Shown in pieces: positions 34,868 to 44,867 of a stretch of DNA of 64,000 bases. The stretch spans positions 9,760,001 through 9,824,000 of the forward strand of contig JBBDHG010000057.1 of assembly GCA_037951165.1 (NCBI GenBank), given 5' to 3'. Made by a program: the position numbers and the translations under genes. Every line of letters starts with the position of its first letter. The stretch's first letter is position 1. This DNA is from Lophius americanus (lineage: Eukaryota > Chordata > Actinopteri > Lophiiformes > Lophiidae). The notes beneath the pieces are model-generated. The model was not told the DNA's origin. It made no database searches and saw only the letters and a program-made list of their open reading frames with translations.

Positions 34868-35125
34868 CGGTATAAGGTCGCTTTCACACCAGATCAATTT
34901 GGTCCGCTTTAAACAAATCCTGATTAGTTTCCTCTGACACTCCGGTACGCTTAGGGTAATGTGAAAGCTCATTCCAACTCTGGTGCGAACCAAACAAGCA
35001 AACTCAGTTCTGCATGAAAAGGGGTCCCCGGTTCACTTCCAACTGAACCCCGATGCTGTTTCTTTGTGGTGTGAAAGCAATGCAGACCAAGTTATGAACC
35101 GAACGGTAGGAGGTGGAGCAAAGCA
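34868..35125. repeat. MITE-like repeat
   Basis: GTCGCTTTCACACCAGATCA, TTTGGTCCGCTTTAAACA, CTCTGGTGCGAACCAAACA, TTCACTTCCAACTGAACC, GTGGTGTGAAAGCAATGCAG and GGATCATGGGA. The GCTTTCACACC at the start and GGTGTGAAAGC near the end are inverted. I recall this layout from short fish DNA elements. No transposase is present. Confidence 0.5.
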
Positions 35126-35685
35126 CAGTGGATCATGGGACATATATGTGATATAATAAGTTTAAATCCATGTAAGTACCCCACTCCTCATTTGTGTAAC
35201 CATGACAACTCGTCGTGGTTACTCATATACTCGCATAGCATGTGAATATCATTACCTTAGGAACTCTTTTACACCCCAACGTCTTTGTTTCATTTGGTGC
35301 CTTTGCATGTTATAAGAGAAGTCTTTATTTCACTTGAATTTAATGAAATTATACCTGCGGATATTAAGTCGAGGCTCTGCATTACATTCATTGCTGCAAC
35401 CAGTTCAGCTGGCAGTGCTAGGAGGTGTATCTATGACACAGGTGTTTTGGCAGACAGGCCGGGGAGGTTGGACAGCCTAGCAGGTGGCGATCAGCAGCGC
35501 ACAGATTTCTCTAACTGGACGCAAGCCCATCCGCTGGATCTCTTAACCCCCACATTGCAGCGCACAGTGTGAAGTGGTCCCTGGTAAGACGCGCATCCCT
35601 GGTAACCTACATCCAGTGTCTGCCGTACATGCCTCAGCGGTGGATGTGGAGCGCACGGTGGACACTTAGCTCAAGTGCTGAAGAA
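35126..35685. other. Unassigned tract with a GC-richer open frame
   Basis: A 95-codon plus-strand frame (35285-35572) spans a GC-richer stretch (35430-35660) that stands out from its surroundings and contains GCGCAC repeated around 35497, 35560 and 35590. No protein family was recognised. It could be the rest of the MITE-like element or unrelated single-copy DNA. Confidence 0.3.
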
Positions 35686-35704
35686 AAAATAATTGAAATT
35701 AATT

Positions 35705-35728
35705 AATTTACATTAATTAATGTAAATT
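35705..35728. repeat. Perfect 24-bp AT-rich palindrome
   Basis: Centre between 35716 and 35717; each half is AATTTACATTAA or its complement. It lies about 120 bp upstream of the L2 remnant. Confidence 0.9.
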
Positions 35729-35844
35729 TACATTTTTCAATAGTAGCTCAAATCATATTTTATAACATCCACCACAGTTGCCATAATTTGAATGAAAAGA
35801 GGCAGAAAAAGCAGCAGATGAAGCAATAAATATGAATTCTCTCC

Positions 35845-36830
35845 ATCAGCCTCTCCATCTTCATCGTCATCATCATCTCCCCATTCAACTCTCCGCGCTT
35901 GTCTGGAGGAGATAAAGGTGTGGATGAAAAACAACTTTCTCCAATTGAACAGCTCCAAAACCGAAGCTATTTTAATTGGCACCCCTCATCAGACCCAGTC
36001 TTCCTCCAAAACCAGTATTACCTTCTCTGGTCACGACATTCCCCTCTCTTCATCAGTCACCAACCTCGGTGTAAGATTTGACCCTCAACTCACTTTTGAA
36101 TCCCACATCAAACACATCTGCAAGATGTCCTTTCACCATCTCAGAAATATTTCGAAACTCCTGGTTCTTCACTCACCTTGAGTGATGCTGAAAAGCTGGT
36201 TCACGCGTTTGTCTCCTCCAGACTGGATTACTGTAACTCACTTCTCATCCAGATCCCTGATAAAAGTCTTCAAAGACTGCAGTATGTTCAAAACAGTGCT
36301 GCAAGGATCCTGATGAGAGTTCGTAAACACGAACACATCACCACTGTTCTTCATTGCCTTCATTGGCTTCCCATCTCCACCAGGATTGATTATAAGATCT
36401 CTCTCCTCACTCACCAGTGCATCCATGGTAACGCACCCCCCTACCTGAAAGAACAACTCACCCCACTGACCTCAACACGATCCCTTAGTTCTACCCAGTC
36501 ATACCGCCTCCTCCTTCCCTGACTAAGCTCAGCACAATGGGTGATCGGGCCTTCTGTTCTGCTGCCCCTCGTCTGTGGAATGCCCTCCCTGACCATCTCA
36601 GGGCTCCACAGATGACTGACACATTTAAAAAAGGACTTAAAACTTTCCTTTTTAGCAGAACCTATAACTGTAATTAACATTAATGCTTTTGGTCATGTTT
36701 TAATATAGTTATTATTTTATTTTTTTATTGATGCTTTTATCTTCTTTTGCTTTGTAGCACTTTGAGATTTGATCCAAATGTAAAGTGCATTATAAATTAA
36801 ATGTATTATTATTATTATTATTAATTTCAC
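35845..36830 (+). pseudogene. L2 (Maui-like) LINE, 3' half, second copy
   Basis: Plus strand: a worn LxxCLEEIKVWMKNNFLQLN, SSKTEAILIGTPHQTQSSS, FDPQLTFESHIKHICKMSF, then a frame break at about 36178 and SDAEKLVHAFVSSRLDYCNS, SLQRLQYVQNSAARILMRVR, HWLPISTRIDYKISLLTH, NAPPYLKEQL, and after another frame break a degraded WNALP region and LKKDLKLSFLAEP. The 3' UTR ends with a (TTA)n tail near 36808-36822. It starts just downstream of where the YADD box would lie. It is very similar to the 25.7-26.3 kb copy and keeps the segment (HGNAPPYLKEQL) that copy has lost. Confidence 0.85.
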
Positions 36831-37138
36831 CCCAGTATCACTGAGATGCCCATTCACACAGGACTTATTTGGTGAAAAATGGTAGGTATTTTGCATTGTA
36901 ATTTTTACTTGACGAATTACAGACATGGACTATTCACACTGGATTACTGTCACAGACGTCCTCCGTAATTACCACAAATTACTGCAGGTGTCCAGTGTCT
37001 AAGACAGGTGTCCTATTCCCATGTGAATAGGGAATAAGCGGTGAAAGGGGACTGATTTTTGGTTCCCTGTTCTGTACAATAGATGAGCGGTTTTCTTCTT
37101 CTACAAATTCTTTTTTGGTGTTTATTTCTTCACTGCCA
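36831..37138. other. No gene seen
   Basis: Short AT-rich interval between the L2 tail and the minisatellite; nothing recognised. Confidence 0.5.
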
Positions 37139-37139
37139 T

Positions 37140-37362
37140 CACAGACGGGCAGTCTTCACAGACGGGCGGTCTTCACAGACGGGCGGTCTTCACAGACGGG
37201 CGGTCTTCACAGAGGGGCGGTCCTCACAGACGGGCAGTCTTCACAGATAACAGACGAGCAGACGTGCAGACTTCACAGATGAGCAGTCTTCACAGACGAG
37301 CAATCGTCACAAACGAGCAGTTGTCACAAACGAGCAGTCGTCACAGATGAGCAGTCGTCGCG
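37140..37362. repeat. 17-bp minisatellite, two unit subtypes
   Basis: Units start at 37140, 37157, 37174, 37191, 37208, 37225 and 37242, then after an irregular stretch at 37274, 37291, 37308, 37325 and 37342. The first block is mostly CACAGACGGGCGGTCTT; the second is CACAGACGAGCAGTCGT-like. Exact 17-bp spacing within each block and a clear type switch show local duplication within each half. GC content is well above the surroundings. Confidence 0.95.
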
Positions 37363-37589
37363 ACTGCGTGATGCAGTTCTGAAGGTTTGGTTTGTTTGAC
37401 AAAGTGCAGACTGATATCAAACCAAACCAGATGAAAATGTGACAAGATGCAGTTGGAGATGCGGCTCCACACTAAGGTTAAAAATTGTTTAGCCAGCCTC
37501 TGGAAACTGGTTTGGACTGACACAGCATAGTAGCTTCACCTAGCCGCCCACTAGGCTGTCTGCTGGGAAAGCCCCTGGGTGATTAAAGA

Positions 37590-38240
37590 AAGCATAGTTT
37601 TGAACACCTGCATCCCACATTCCCCAATCAACCTGTTAACGTTTCAGAATTGTTCTCGATATTCAGCGAATCAACCACTAATAAAGCAACTGTTGTCAAT
37701 GGCAGCAACATTTTACGAAACACAAAGTGAGAGACACAGAGGGGACCGCCGCAGATGTATTCCTTGGGCCAAAGCAGGCGAGGTGGAATCCTATTTTAAA
37801 CTGCTGGCTAAATGTAATCACAAATGCAGTAAAATAGTAATTCATTTTAATGGTAATGACACCCGGTAACACCAATCAGAATTCAAAAAAGAGAATTTAG
37901 AATCTGGGATTTGTGTGTGAATTCACCAAAACTATACCCCAACCCAATCTTACCAGCAATGATAAGTTTAGCCGCATGTAATCGTTCAACCGCTGACTCT
38001 CGAGGTTTTGTCCAGCAAACGAGGTGTTCTGTTGAACAACTGGCAGACTTTCACAGGGAATGCCTTGTCTGATCAGTAGGAAATCATCCATCCCACTTTT
38101 GATGACCCAGCTGTCTTATCTAGAAATCTGAAAGTTTATTAGACAAGAACAAACAATAAAATACAGACAGGTCTCCTGAACATCAGATCTGTAACATATA
38201 AAACTGCTTTATTAAATAATCTCTCACACTTTATCTTTCT
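37590..38240 (+). pseudogene. L2-type ORF1 remnant (SGNH-esterase-like) and start of ORF2
   Basis: Plus-strand pieces match an ORF1 protein found in some fish LINEs, which carries an SGNH/GDSL-esterase fold. I see IVIHFNGNDTR (normally IVIHVGxNDTR, the block with the oxyanion asparagine), QSEFKKENLESGICV-like sequence, NNWQTFTGNA (normally NWQTFWGKPGLI), IHPTFDDPAVLSRNLK (normally DGIHPTLDGAxLLSRNL, the block with the catalytic D and H). This is followed by the beginning of ORF2: TDRSPEHQICNI, in another frame RLLNIRSVT-like. The G-D-S nucleophile block is degraded (GDRRRCIPW). Stops and frameshifts make it inactive. The role of the esterase in these LINEs is not established. Confidence 0.6.
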
Positions 38241-41160
38241 CCATCTCACTCTCTCTCTATCAGCCCAACCGGTAATGGTGGAAAGCTGTTAAAAGGCCGT
38301 TTTTACACAATTATAATTTATATTCAAACCGTATATTTGCTTTATAAATAAAATTATTTTGAATAACAAATTGACTACCTGGTCCAATTATGATACATTC
38401 GTGCCCATAGCAGGTACGTTTCAGCAGCACTAGCTATTTCAGCACATTGTGCTTCAGTAGCTAAGGGATTGCAACAAGTTAATATTAACTTTATGTGTTT
38501 ATAATGTTATGGCATATCAGGGTGTACTAAATATTACAAATAGCATACTATATTTCTTTGACATCATTCTAGTCTTTGAAGTATCTTTATGCATGCAGCT
38601 ATTAAAGAGAAACTTGTCCTTGATCTAAGATCAATTGTTTAAACCAAACAGATAACTGTGTGAAATCACTTCTACCTAATTTAAATTCTAATCTCTTTGT
38701 TTATCATTTCTGTTTTCATGCACTTTGAGCTTCTCTGCTTTCTGTGAAAAATTAATGGACTGGGCAGATTGCAAGACAGATGCAAGGATTTACTGAGAAG
38801 TGATCGGTCAGCAACTTGAGCGCTCGAGTGTAAATGTGCTAGTGTACATGTTTAAGCTTCTATGTAATGCTTCCATAGAAGATGTATTGAGTGCGTACGG
38901 ATGCTTAAGCAGTGATGCTTACTTATGAATTCATGCAGCTGTTACTTATGTATGTCTTTTTGCAGATGCCTTCACAGCTTATTAAGTAAAGGCTTGATTG
39001 ATTGCAGGACCAAATAGCCTCTTTGTTTCTTTAGTTTCGACATGATGAAAGTGTAATGAAATATGCTCATGGTAAGAATTAGTTGTTAAAGGGAAGCTTT
39101 TATCATAAACATACTAATAAATATCTGTCTGTGGTAAACAAACAATGTTTCAATTGCTTCTATGACAATGATGCCAATGCACTTCAACAAGGTGTAATGT
39201 TACATATTGTACATTCAAATCCCCCTTTTTCTTGGCAAATCAGAATCAAAAATCAGAATTTCAACCAAAAACAGTAGGGTTAGCTATACAGTCGTACAAG
39301 TGTAACGTCCGATCACTACATCTTCTCATTTCAATAGAAAAATCTAGGTGGACTGATCGTTGTGAAAACCCGCACAGCATTGGCACTGTTTCCTTGCCCT
39401 CACTTCCATTGCGCCATCAGGTTCAATATAGCCTTATATTGGTGCCACAATCCTGAGAAGCACCACTGCTCATTTTGAGGACGCAGTTTGAATTTGCCTG
39501 CAACGGCTCACACAAAGCCGTTGCACGCAACGGCAATGGCTTTGCAACAACAAGACACATACATGTATAGGGGTTGCGTTGACACAGAAATTCAAACGAT
39601 CCGGAAAGTGACATAAATATACCACCATAATTCGAGCCGAACCCTCATGCCCACATTAGTATCGTCCTGGTACTTGTTTCAAGACGGGTCGGTTTGGTTG
39701 CCGAAGAACCATGAGGCCTGTGACGGGGTACCACGACAAGCAACATTTGGCACCAAGGTTAGTTTCATTATTTTATTATTTATTCAGATAGAGTTCAGTA
39801 GTCTCAGATTTCGGTTTTCCATTTTTTATTTCAGTGTAATGTGGTATTTTGGGGTTGTGGGAGTCGTCACGAATTGACTAATTTGTTTATGTAGGTGTTT
39901 CAGTTGCTTTCACGTCGGTTTGCTGTATAGTCATGCACCAGTGAACAAATTAATGACTATATACGGAACCCAATTGTATAGTGAGCTCTGCAGACTTGAA
40001 GTATTCCTGCACTGCTGGTATGTTTTTAAAGAAGATGCTACTTGCACCTTGAGGTTGGGAGACAAACGCAGCCTCCCTCCGTTGTCTGTGAAGACTCATA
40101 GATTAAGGAGCTGCCCAGACAAAGATGAAATAAAAAAAAAAACAGGATCATCAGAGTTAATCTCTGCTTGATATTCCTTTCATCTTGCACCACATCCCTC
40201 TCCCCTTCCTGCATCAGACCTGCTCCTCCTCTCTGATCTGAGGCCATGGGAATTCTTCGCTTTGCTTTCATCTTGTTTTTTTAATTTTTCTTCATGATCG
40301 ATGGTGGAAAAAAAATTCAGTAGCCAGCATGAACTATATCGGGAGGGGTCATGGTATCGCTAACCATGTGACCATTTTCAGCGATATTACTTAATATGAT
40401 GATGGATGAGGGCTGGAATAAAGACAATGAAGCATCATCGAGAGGTATCAGGCAGTGATAGTATCAAAGTTTGAAAATAAAAATGTAGAAGATAAAATTT
40501 ACGGTACATGAAATAGCATGTTTGGATGTAAACAAAATGTCTCTGAGGTAATTGAGTCGCTTCACAGATGATTGAAGGTGAACAAATGTAGTGATTTAAG
40601 ACCATTTACAAAGACTGTCAGTTTCTCATTGCTCAGCATCCAAGAGTGGTGTGAAGACTGAATCCACTGTCATCCACTTTTGAAAGGCAAATGCTGGAAA
40701 CAAAACCATCAATCTTTTAACTTTTCTTTAGCAAAGCATAGTCAGCATTGTTATATATATTTATATATAATATAGTATAATAAACTGATGTTTTTAACAT
40801 TTAATGTGGATCAAGAGAAATTTCATTTGAAGCATTGCCTAGTAATACCTGTCTTAATTTTGCTGAACCACAAAGAAACAAAAGACACCATTGTACAGTG
40901 GGAAATTATGTCATCAGAGAATTAGCATGAAACCTTATTTGACTTTCAGGTCTGTTCTAATGGTGGTTAGACTGATTCACTCTTAAATATTAACACAGGA
41001 CATTTAGAGAGAGCTTAAGCTGAGCTCTTAATATGTTTTTGTGTGAGGGATGGGCATATTAATCGAAAATAGGAATATTATTTGAAAAACCTATATGACT
41101 TAGCCGTACGTGTGCCCAGACTTGTAGACATGCACGCTCAGAAGATCTATAAAAACATTC
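38241..41160. other. Long tract with no recognised gene
   Basis: AT-rich. A patch at 39470-39540 has GCAACGGC repeated in inverted and direct forms. GTCCTGGTACTTGTTTC near 39665 and GGGGTACCACGAC near 39727 hint at a worn short DNA element. A GATCTATAAAAAC at about 41142-41154 lies just upstream of copy 3 of the unnamed repeat. No coding evidence. Confidence 0.4.
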
Positions 41161-41570
41161 AGTGAGGAAGACTGTCCTCTTGCACACTCAGCCAAGAGTC
41201 GTACTCATACCACTTTATTACTTCACCTTTCACATATGCTCATTTCGGTTACCTGCTTCATGGTCTGGAGCATGGGGTATCATTAACATCAGCTTTTCTC
41301 ATTCAGCCAGCCGTATCTATCCAATGACACACCTTCATGGTTAACCTATTGTCATCAACTGTTTTCTTTTTAAATATAATTATTCATCTAGTTCTTTCAT
41401 GATTCTAGTTCACCTCCCCATCTCTGCCTTATTCTCGTAGATCCATCCTCCTCATCATTCATCAGCCTCACCAGTGTCATTTGCCACCATCACCAGTATC
41501 TAGACTAAAATGAGGGGGGGTAAATATCTTACTGCTGCTCAGGGCAGAGATCCTTCAATCAGAATTCTTC
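41161..41570 (+). repeat. Unnamed dispersed repeat, copy 3
   Basis: GGAAGACTGTCCTCTTGCAC at the start, ACTCATACCACTTTATTAC, CATGGTCTGGAGCATGGGG, CACCTCCCCATCTCTGCC, CATCCTCCTCATCATTCATC, AGCCTCACCAGTGTCATTTG, then TTACTGCTGCTCAGGGCAGA and GATCCTTCAATCAGAATTC. It aligns to copy 2 at both ends and to copy 1 in the middle and core. The possible TATA box upstream of it would fit an LTR promoter, but I see no coding region of an LTR element nearby. Confidence 0.6.
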
Positions 41571-42298
41571 TTCGTCATCCAGCTCTTTCCTTATGGGGTC
41601 AGCACAGCAGATCATCTGTTTCCATCCATTGGCTAGTACTCTGCTGTCTACAGTATTTGTATAGTATATGACATAAGCCCGAACCCCAATGGACCCCAAT
41701 TTGGAAATAAGTTTTGTGTTCTACATATTAATTTGGTATTAGTTTTTACGCTGGATGACGTAAAACCAATGCCTGACGCAAACCTCCCCAAAGAATTTCT
41801 GATGGGCTAATTGTCACATCATCTACTGATACAACATTCATATTTTCTTCATTCTACGTCTCTGGATTGAAATTAATAGACAATTATTAGACCTATTGAG
41901 CTACAGAAAAAAAACAACAACATAATTCTTGCTGCATTCATCACAGTGGCCGTTAAACAAAGTTACAAGTTACACATTTGAATGCATTGAATACAGAATG
42001 TCTTTGAACCAAATATTCAAGAATACGTTTAGTTACCATAAAATATAAAATTTGGATCCAGGTCACAGATACCCAAACTACTGGAGGAATGCAGTTGTTT
42101 CCGACATAAACATGCCAGTGATTCAGTCCAGGTTAACAGTCCAGGTTGAAATAGTGTTACAGTCGAGGTTCACACAGTGATCCAGTGTTCGGGATCAAAA
42201 AAGTATTTATCTGTCTATAGTAGTAATAGCTAGTAGTAACAGAAGTGGTTGTATACGTATCGGTGGTCCAAGCAGTAAAGTATGTAGTAATAAAACAT
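41571..42298. other. No gene seen
   Basis: AT-rich; no recognised motif. Confidence 0.5.
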
Positions 42299-42299
42299 C

Positions 42300-43095
42300 T
42301 ATCGATTTTCTTCTGCTTTTTTAGGGCCGGGTCGGGGTGGCAGTAGTCTATGAAGGGATTTCCAGTTATCACTCTCCTCAGCAACACTCTTTGCAACACT
42401 TCTGGGTATGACTAGGGGTCTCTTCCCACTTGGACGGGCCTGAAAAACCTCCACGGGGAAGCATCCTAGATACAACCTAGTTAGATGTCTGTACCAATTT
42501 ATCCTTTCGACACGAAGAAACAGTGGCATTGCTCAAAGCGCTCTCCGGAGGTCTGAACTCCATACCCTATTTGTAATGCGGCGCCTTGCCATTGGTCAGC
42601 CTCTTTACTACCTCCGTGACCTCTGCCAGGGAAATGGATGGGCCTTCCCATCACCCGACAATATCCCGAGTACGGGTCAGTAGTTCTCTGGTCCGGCTGT
42701 ACAATGTCTGAGCCATACTCTGAGTTCCCCATTGTACAGTTTGCAGGAACTTCTTTGGTGCTGATTGGAAGTCATCCTCCAAGACCTCCTCAAACTCCTC
42801 CCACATCTGAGTCATTGCTTCCACAACTGCCAAAGCTGTAGCCCTACTGGTCAGTCGGTACCTGTCTGCTACTTCAATAGACCCATGGACTAACCAAGTC
42901 TAAAAGGCCTCCATGACAGGCATCACTAACCTTATGTCTGCAGCTGCTAGCAGTAAGCAGCCACCTCCACAATGGAGGTGGAGGTGGAGGTGGAGTTGAA
43001 AATGGCAAACTCAGATTCAATGTCCTCTGGAAGTGTATTGCCTCACCACCTGCAGGGATGGGCGTGGGGTCAGGTGCAAAGCTGTACGGGCACCA
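42300..43095 (-). pseudogene. RTE-X-like LINE, internally deleted
   Basis: On the minus strand the N-terminal part of the reverse transcriptase region gives MWEEFEEVLEDDFQSAPKKF, then QTV, then SRTRELLTRTRDIVG (normally GELLTSTGDIVGRWKEYF) and AEVTEVVKRLTNGKAP (normally AEVTEVVKKLLGGKAPG). It then jumps to INWYRHLTRLYLGCFPVEVF, QARPSGKRPLVIPRS and WKSLHRLLPPRPGPKKAEEN, the C-terminal tail. The whole catalytic core, including YADD, is therefore missing. It belongs to the same family as the copy at 0.9-1.3 kb, with a different deletion. A GGAGGT array with a short hairpin lies in its 5' part (42960-42998). Confidence 0.8.
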
Positions 43096-43382
43096 GGCAA
43101 CGGAGAATGGTAATAGAACAAGTTCATTGAAATTAAAATCTTATATTAGTAGTAGTTGTAAGGATTATGGTAATGGTAGTACCATAGGACTAAGTCAATC
43201 AGTGCTAGTTTTAACAAAGTGTTTTTAATAGTATCAGTGGTAGTTTATTAGCAGAAATAGTAGCTTAGTAGTATTACAGCAATACAAGTATAAGTACTGA
43301 TGATGTCCTTTTGATATTGTGACTTGAATGTTGTTCAAAGAAAGTGCTAGTCTGTGAAATAGCAGAATGGAACCAAACAAAC
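43096..43382. other. No gene seen; TAGTAGT-rich
   Basis: Short AT-rich interval with degenerate TAG/GTA repeats around 43145-43290; nothing coding. Confidence 0.5.
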
Positions 43383-43607
43383 TTATGGTGAATGCTTCAG
43401 ATGACCTGGAGCACCAGGTGGTCGACCAAACCGCCCCATTATCCTCAGCTGTAAATATTTTACATGATTTTCATTAAATCTGAACTCCAGCTCTAAGTCA
43501 AATTTTTTGTTAATGTATTCTAAACAACGCCTAAACATAGGTATCAATTTGTCAGCTTCATCAACTTCATGGGATCGCCATCGTGTGATTTTTTTCAAAG
43601 ATTCCAC
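43383..43607 (-). other. Unassigned 74-codon open frame
   Basis: Minus-strand frame with ATG. It contains SLKKITRWRSHEVDEADKLI, then PMFRRCLEYINKKFDLELEF and RFNENHVKYLQLRIMG. The peptide is charged and could form helices; it looks more protein-like than a chance AT-rich frame. I do not recognise it as a transposase or reverse transcriptase piece. It lies 300 bp upstream (on its strand) of the RTE-X-like fragment and next to Tc1 end fragments, so a transposon origin is still likely. Confidence 0.25.
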
Positions 43608-43737
43608 CTACGGTTTGGCGAAGAACCCAAATTTCCTACTTATTCTTCAAGCTCTCATTGAACCATTAAGCTGCAGGTGTTACACTCAGTTGAGTCACAT
43701 CACCTCACCAGTCTATTTATAGAACATGCAGCACATA

Positions 43738-43860
43738 CACACAGAAACACCAATCAACCACAACATTATAACCAAGAAAACGAAGTACATAGAATGATCA
43801 GGCACGACATTATAACCAATAAGAGACAAACTATTTACACCAATCAGCCACAACCACAAA
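43738..43860. repeat. Tc1-like terminal repeat fragments
   Basis: ACACCAATCAACCACAACAT then TATAACCAAGA; GATCAGGCACGACATTATAA then CCAATAAGAGAC; and ACACCAATCAGCCACAACC. The family end normally reads CAATCAGCCATAACATTA, then AAACCACTGACAGGTGAAG. Three end-like copies in 120 bp with nothing between suggest excision or rearrangement leftovers. A longer piece with the same end occurs at 57.6 kb. Confidence 0.5.
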
Positions 43861-44044
43861 TGGATGAACTGTATACGTCGGTAAGCTACATAATTATAGC
43901 TAATTATAACTAATTTAGCTTTTTCCTCATGTGCTTATTCTTACTCTAACACTTACTGTGCTTCATCTAACTTTTGATCTTCTTCTATGCTTCTTCAACT
44001 TCTTCTGCATCGTCTTTTTAAACTTCTGCTTTTTCTGCTTATAG

Positions 44045-44222
44045 TACTACTACTACGACTATGACTAGAGCAACTCATGTGCTACTACCACAACTACAAC
44101 TACAACTACAAGAAGTAGTACTACAATAACTACTGCTACTACTACTACGGCTAGAAGTAAGACTGCTGGTACTACTGCTACTACGACTATAACTACTACT
44201 ATTAATACTACTAAAACTACCA
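44045..44222. repeat. Degenerate TAC/ACT trinucleotide array
   Basis: Runs of ACTACTACT, ACAACTACA and GCTACTACTACT with frequent substitutions over about 180 bp. Confidence 0.85.
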
Positions 44223-44779
44223 ATACAGTATTTCAGCATTCTGCATGCACAATGTATTTTCTCCTAGAAATGCAAATTTTGGAGTTAGAATGTATTATAT
44301 GCAGTTAAATGCAGTCTCCAGGTAAAAAGCAGTCTAAATGGAAATAAGTTGAATTTGAAATGTTCCTTTCAGCCAACAGAGGTATTTATTTTTTAATAGA
44401 AGTGAGTAATGGCTGAAAACAATGGCAGTGCGGGGAACAATATGTAGTACACTGTTCAATACTGTGTCCTTCGTGGGTAGTATATCATCGAAATGCTGGA
44501 TGACCACTGATGCAGAGGCCTGTCTCGGAACATTCATTATACATAGCAATTAAAGCCATATATTTTTTAAACATTTTTTTCTTTTTCTTTTAATCACCAA
44601 TCAGGAAGTATAAAGTTGTGTTTGCTAGCGCTCATTAGTGGGGCCGTTTTGTCAAGCAGTTCCAAGTCGTGTTTCAAGTGAGGTTTTTGGTGTCTCTTGA
44701 AGTTGGAGGTTATGACGGGTATACTCTCTAATTGGGTGTCAGGAGGATACTAAATATTTCTGCACCGACGGTGGACATA
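44223..44779. other. No gene seen
   Basis: AT-rich; nothing recognised. Confidence 0.5.
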
Positions 44780-44867
44780 GACACACACACACACACACAC
44801 ACACTCACACACACGAACACACGCATACACACACACACACGCGCACACACACGCGCACACACAGACA
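44780..44867. repeat. CA microsatellite
   Basis: (CA)n with GC and TC interruptions (ACGCGCACACACACGCGC). Confidence 0.95.

Noticed and set aside
37140..37362. CRISPR-like direct repeats
   Set aside because: The 17-bp units are head-to-tail without unique spacers and the setting is eukaryotic; this is a minisatellite.
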